Below are positions 9,077 through 12,007 of a stretch of DNA of 12,007 nt, in pieces. A model generated the notes under the pieces. That model saw nothing but the letters and a program-made list of their open reading frames with translations. It ran no database searches and was not told the DNA's origin. Both the position numbers and the translations under genes were made by a program. The DNA is taken from the NCBI GenBank assembly GCA_937951695.1, contig CALFBL010000279.1, positions 1 through 12,007 on the forward strand. Reading direction: 5' to 3'. The stretch's first letter is position 1. Each line of letters opens with the position of its first letter. The DNA comes from an uncultured Granulosicoccaceae bacterium. Lineage in GTDB: Bacteria > Pseudomonadota > Gammaproteobacteria > Granulosicoccales > Granulosicoccaceae.

Positions 9077-9313
9077 CTATTCGGCCTTTTTGACTCGGAT
9101 CGATTTCTCACCTACCGTTTGACCATTCATGCTTTTCATGGCAGCTTTCGCCTCACCGACCTTGGGCATCTCAACAAATCCAAAGCCTTTTGACATCCCA
9201 GTGACCTTGTCCATCACCAAGGTGCAGGACTGCACCACACCGTATGATTCGAACAGTTCAACGATGTCCGCTTCCGTGGTGGAGCGATCCAGATTTCTTA
9301 TCAATAACTTCAT
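9077..9313 (-). CDS. Single-RRM RNA-binding protein
   Basis: 78 residues from the ATG at 9313. Two ATGs at 9358 and 9355 would add 14-15 residues, but bacterial RRM proteins of this type start at MKLLIRNL, so I prefer 9313; its ribosome site (GGAA) is weak. The protein is one RNA recognition motif: RNP2 is LLIRNL at residues 3-8, RNP1 is KGFGFVEM in the second half, with the usual beta-alpha-beta pattern and a basic RVKKAE end. Stand-alone bacterial RRM proteins bind single-stranded RNA and are often cold-induced; the targets are unknown. It precedes the response-regulator gene in the same direction with about 100 bp between, so read-through into the two-component genes is possible. I see no clear terminator after it. 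Confidence 0.9.
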   Translation of the reverse strand: MKLLIRNLDRSTTEADIVELFESYGVVQSCTLVMDKVTGMSKGFGFVEMPKVGEAKAAMKSMNGQTVGEKSIRVKKAE

Positions 9314-9469
9314 GAGGTTTCCGAAGGGATAGTCCGAGTTGCAGGCGCTGTCCATCATACCCCTGCCTCAGCGAGGTTCTGTAGCGTTCAAGCAGTCTTA
9401 AATTAAACAACCCAGTGCAACGCTCGGAGACAAACAGCTCTAATTGTCTGTATCCTCCGTACATTCAGC

Positions 9470-9664
9470 ATGCGGATAAATTCCCTCCAAGCACCGACTG
9501 AAACGACAAATGTCACACCAGAGCCGACCGTCTATTACGATGGCGATTGCCCCAAGCCGCGATGGCTGGGCCACCTGTCAGCGACCCGCCCTGCACTGTG
9601 GATACTTGAACCTTTCTATCGTTTGTTTCTACAGTTGCGACCCCTGTGGCGTCCAAAGAGTTAA
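9470..9664 (+). pseudogene. Internally deleted remnant of a DCC-family (DUF393) thiol oxidoreductase
   Basis: A 64-codon open frame. Residues 20-27 are the DUF393 signature opening (TVYYDGDCP), but the expected second cysteine of the CxxC is replaced: the text reads CPKP. It then jumps to a segment (PALWILEPFYRLFLQLRPLW) that looks like the C-terminal end of such proteins. DUF393 proteins are usually about 120-140 residues, so roughly half, including one redox cysteine, seems to be missing in frame. I therefore call it a deletion pseudogene. A short functional protein cannot be excluded. It stands alone on the plus strand, facing the epimerase gene, with 17 bp between their ends. The upstream gap is shared with the divergent RRM gene. 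Confidence 0.55.
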
Positions 9665-9681
9665 TTAACGCTACCTTGGAT

Positions 9682-10689
9682 TCAAGTCACACCAGCAGCA
9701 TCCTGACATAGTGCATCGTCTTCATTTTTATAGTCAAATAAGTTCCGTGGGTAGGACGCGAGCTGAGGTAGCATTTCCTGCCATGCATGACCGTGAACCG
9801 CTTCCATCAACCATCTAACGGTGACAGGAACTGTCTCGGCGTATGGGATCTTGCTTCTAGCCACCGATTCACAGACAAATGGGTGTGGTATTGACCAAGG
9901 GCTAGCGCCCATGCTTGGGGGATACGGCTCATCAGCTAATCCAACCAGTTCGGTATTGCTGTCCATGACATCAATGATAGCGTGACCGATCTCCCTGACT
10001 GACGGGCTGTCCGCGTCAGCCACGTTAATGATCGCCGGAAGAGTTTTATCATTCAAGCGTGCAACGACATCGGCGATGGCAGATGTCGAGGTTGTTTGGA
10101 AACGACTACGACCGTCATAAGCGAGTGGAATCTGCTGACGTCCATCCAGTATCCGTTTAACAAACCACCATTCCCGACAATGCTTGCTATAGCGTCCGTG
10201 AATGGCACAAGGCCGCAGTACGGTCACCGGAACTTTGGCTTTATCAAGAAGCTCTAGCTCCATTGCGATTTTTTTGGTCGAGTAGGTCTCCGGCCCCGGT
10301 AGAACCGTTGATGTTTGTTCAGTTATCGCACCATCAAAAACCGGAAAACCACAATCTTTCGCCTCATCGAGCGTTCGGCCAGCGGAATCCGTGTACACAC
10401 TAGCGCTGGATATGACCACGATTCTTTTGATTCGAGACTGCACCTCGAGCAGTTTGCGTGCGTCTGTTGCATCGAACGCAACACACGAAACTAACAGATC
10501 GAACTCCCCAGTCAATGCAGTACTAAGGTCAGCAGGCTTTCTGATGTCCAATTCAACATGTTGCCAGAGCCCACCAAAGGTTGGCGGCTGACGACTACTT
10601 AAAATGACATCCCAACCATCGCTAGCGAGTCGATTAGCGATGGCAAACCCAATTTGCCCTGACCCTCCAATGATAAAAGCGTTTGGCAT
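9682..10689 (-). CDS. NAD-dependent epimerase/dehydratase, extended SDR superfamily
   Basis: 335 residues, typical for extended short-chain dehydrogenase/reductases acting on nucleotide-sugar or similar substrates. The N-terminal Rossmann motif is G8-G9-S-G11-Q-I-G14. A second strand ends in SSRQ (31-34), where the Arg would suit NADP binding. VVISSASVY (91-99) supplies the catalytic Ser/Thr region, and Y136-S-T-K-K140 is the YxxxK pair. LRPCAIHGRYSKH (158-170) is the conserved stretch after the active site. The C-terminal third sets substrate specificity and matches no family I can name. No membrane segment. The ATG at 10689 has only a weak ribosome site. Its neighbour, an ABC ATPase ending 213 bp upstream in the same direction, may or may not be in the same transcript. 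The substrate is unknown. Confidence 0.88.
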   Translation of the reverse strand: MPNAFIIGGSGQIGFAIANRLASDGWDVILSSRQPPTFGGLWQHVELDIRKPADLSTALTGEFDLLVSCVAFDATDARKLLEVQSRIKRIVVISSASVYTDSAGRTLDEAKDCGFPVFDGAITEQTSTVLPGPETYSTKKIAMELELLDKAKVPVTVLRPCAIHGRYSKHCREWWFVKRILDGRQQIPLAYDGRSRFQTTSTSAIADVVARLNDKTLPAIINVADADSPSVREIGHAIIDVMDSNTELVGLADEPYPPSMGASPWSIPHPFVCESVARSKIPYAETVPVTVRWLMEAVHGHAWQEMLPQLASYPRNLFDYKNEDDALCQDAAGVT

Positions 10690-10901
10690 GGTTACAAAAT
10701 CCGTCCAGGGTGAGAAATTCTTGATGTCAAGGATCCGAAACGCAGCGCTAGTCTATCTGCACAACAAATCGCATAGAGCCTTCGGGCGTTTTTCCAACTT
10801 ACCGCCCCTGTGACGCGCTGTTGAGCGTCCCAATGCTGCTGATGACTTGAAATCCATTCCTCAGCCATTCCATCCGAGGATGGGTGCGGTAGGTGTTGTG
10901 T
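10690..10901. other. Intergenic gap between ABC ATPase and epimerase genes
   Basis: 212 bp without a supported gene. It contains a small inverted repeat CCATCC/GGATGG (10870-10883) with a 2-bp spacer, close to the ATPase stop but not followed by a T-run on either strand, and a GCC-TTCG-GGC mini-hairpin followed by GTTTTT on the plus strand (about 10779-10795), too short to call a terminator. No promoter stood out. Confidence 0.4.
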
Positions 10902-12002
10902 TTAAATATACAACAAAGACAACCCATCACGAAACAGATGAACTTTGGCTGGATCCGCACTCAGATGTACGGTGCTTTTTCGCAACCCCAAGTGGATACC
11001 GGGCAGTTTGGCAACGACTGGCGTGTCACCGTTGGGCATGTACAGTAAGGTCACCTCACCTAAAGCTTCAGTAAAGTCTACTTCGCCGGAAAACAAGGCC
11101 TTGCCTTCTGCGCTACCAGGATCGTCTACCCGCACAAGATCTTCCGGCCGTACGCCCACGTTCACTCTAGCGCCGTGGTCAGAATCCAGCGTTGCTACCG
11201 TCGAGATGGCTTTGCCACCACCATCTAAATCGATCGTGGTTTGTGCCCCGGTTTCTGCTACGGTGCCGGGCAGCAGGTTCATGGCAGGTGAACCAATGAA
11301 CTGTGCAACAAATTCGTTCTGGGGTTTTTCGTAGAGATCGAGCGGGGTACCAACCTGAGCGATACGTTGATTGGCGAGGACGACGATGCGGGTCGCCAGG
11401 GTCATGGCTTCGACCTGATCGTGGGTGACGTAGATCATGGTGGAGTCGGGCATCTGTTCTTTGAGCTGCGCTATCTCGATACGGGTTGCCACGCGCAATG
11501 CAGCATCGAGATTTGATAAGGGCTCATCGAACAGATAGACTTTGGGGTCGCGTACGATAGACCTCCCAATAGCGACTCGTTGCCGTTGCCCACCGGACAA
11601 CGCTTTTGGCAATCGATCCAGATAGGGTTCGAGTTGCAGTATGCGCGCAGCATTATCGATAGCGGCATTAATTTCAGCTTTGGATTTTTTAGCGATCTTT
11701 AACGCAAACGCCATATTCTCGCGAACCGTCATATGCGGATACAGTGCGTAGGATTGAAACACCATGGCGATTCCTCGCATACTAGGCGGCATATCGTTTA
11801 CTCGAACGCCATCGATTTGAAGCTCACCGCCACTGATTTTCTCCAGCCCGGCAATCATCCGTAGCAGCGTGGATTTACCGCAGCCTGATGGGCCGACAAA
11901 TACGATCAGTTCACCCTGCTGAATGTCCAGATTGATGTCTCGCAGCACCGCAACGGAACCACTGTAGGACTTTGAGATATCGGTTAACTTCAGGTTTGCC
12001 AT
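10902..12002 (-). CDS. Sugar ABC transporter ATPase, AglK/MalK/UgpC (CUT1) family
   Basis: A complete 366-residue ATPase on the cytoplasmic side of a carbohydrate importer. Walker A is GPSGCGKST (37-45), Q-loop Q83, signature LSGGQ (135-139), Walker B VYLFDE with D159/E160, D-loop SNLD (163-166) and switch H194. Residues about 235-366 form the C-terminal regulatory (TOBE/MalK-type) domain, with GVRPEDL at 283-289 and EALGEVTLLY at 312-321. From memory the sequence is closest in style to alpha-glucoside transporters (AglK: ATRIEIAQLKE, EALGEVTLLY), with UgpC and MalK as alternatives. In this family the ATPase is usually the last gene after the binding protein and two permeases, which would lie to the right of the window. 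No terminator with a T-tract was found after its stop. Confidence 0.93.
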   Translation of the reverse strand: MANLKLTDISKSYSGSVAVLRDINLDIQQGELIVFVGPSGCGKSTLLRMIAGLEKISGGELQIDGVRVNDMPPSMRGIAMVFQSYALYPHMTVRENMAFALKIAKKSKAEINAAIDNAARILQLEPYLDRLPKALSGGQRQRVAIGRSIVRDPKVYLFDEPLSNLDAALRVATRIEIAQLKEQMPDSTMIYVTHDQVEAMTLATRIVVLANQRIAQVGTPLDLYEKPQNEFVAQFIGSPAMNLLPGTVAETGAQTTIDLDGGGKAISTVATLDSDHGARVNVGVRPEDLVRVDDPGSAEGKALFSGEVDFTEALGEVTLLYMPNGDTPVVAKLPGIHLGLRKSTVHLSADPAKVHLFRDGLSLLYI

Positions 12003-12007
12003 AGCGG

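Noticed and set aside
10870..10883. CCATCC/GGATGG hairpin after the ABC ATPase gene
   Set aside because: No T-run follows on either strand; possibly an RNA-stabilising hairpin, but not a supported terminator.

Overview
The window looks like chromosomal DNA of a Gram-negative proteobacterium, most likely a gammaproteobacterium, with moderate GC content. This rests on the gene set (a DUF3305/DUF3306/FdhD formate-dehydrogenase accessory cluster, an NtrC-type two-component pair, a single-RRM RNA-binding protein) and on the tight 4-bp ATGA/GTGA overlaps between genes. The genus cannot be fixed from the sequence alone. There are no rRNA or tRNA genes, no CRISPR array and no insertion sequence that I can support.

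Left part (1-5351), formate dehydrogenase (FDH) accessory region. On the minus strand, reading right to left, a compact three-gene operon encodes a DUF3305 protein (3315-2779), an acidic DUF3306 protein with a microsatellite-encoded Glu-Asn/Glu-Gln tail (2782-1886) and a multi-cluster ferredoxin-like protein (1889-234). A further minus-strand gene begins at about position 81 and leaves the window. Its few visible residues are weakly reminiscent of MoaE. Divergently, fdhD (3536-4414) is followed 16 bp later by a one-component regulator (4431-5351) with an excisionase-type helix-turn-helix and a molybdate-binding-like domain. The catalytic FDH subunits are not in the window. A 13-bp sequence inside an inverted repeat occurs twice, at 194-212 and 3423-3437. 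These lie in the two intergenic gaps flanking the three-gene operon, about 108 bp from the next minus-strand start in each case, and together they are the best candidate here for a shared operator.

Middle (5348-9313), regulation. A sigma-54-dependent response regulator (8976-7441) and a membrane-bound sensor histidine kinase (7444-5348) form a translationally coupled minus-strand pair. The kinase stop codon interlocks with the stop of the convergent regulator gene. Upstream is a short RRM RNA-binding protein (9313-9077). Proximity suggests, but does not prove, that the two-component pair controls the FDH region.

Right part (9470-12002), apparently unrelated genes. It holds a 64-codon remnant of a DCC-family (DUF393) thiol oxidoreductase with its middle missing, a minus-strand extended SDR-type NAD-dependent epimerase/dehydratase, and a complete minus-strand sugar ABC transporter ATPase of the AglK/MalK/UgpC family whose partner genes would lie to the right of the window.

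Working model (inference): the left half matures an Mo- or W-dependent formate dehydrogenase (sulfur transfer by FdhD, electron-transfer or assembly roles for the Fe-S protein and DUF3305/3306). Its expression may be tuned by metal availability through the HTH/molybdate-binding regulator and by an unknown signal through the sigma-54 two-component system.
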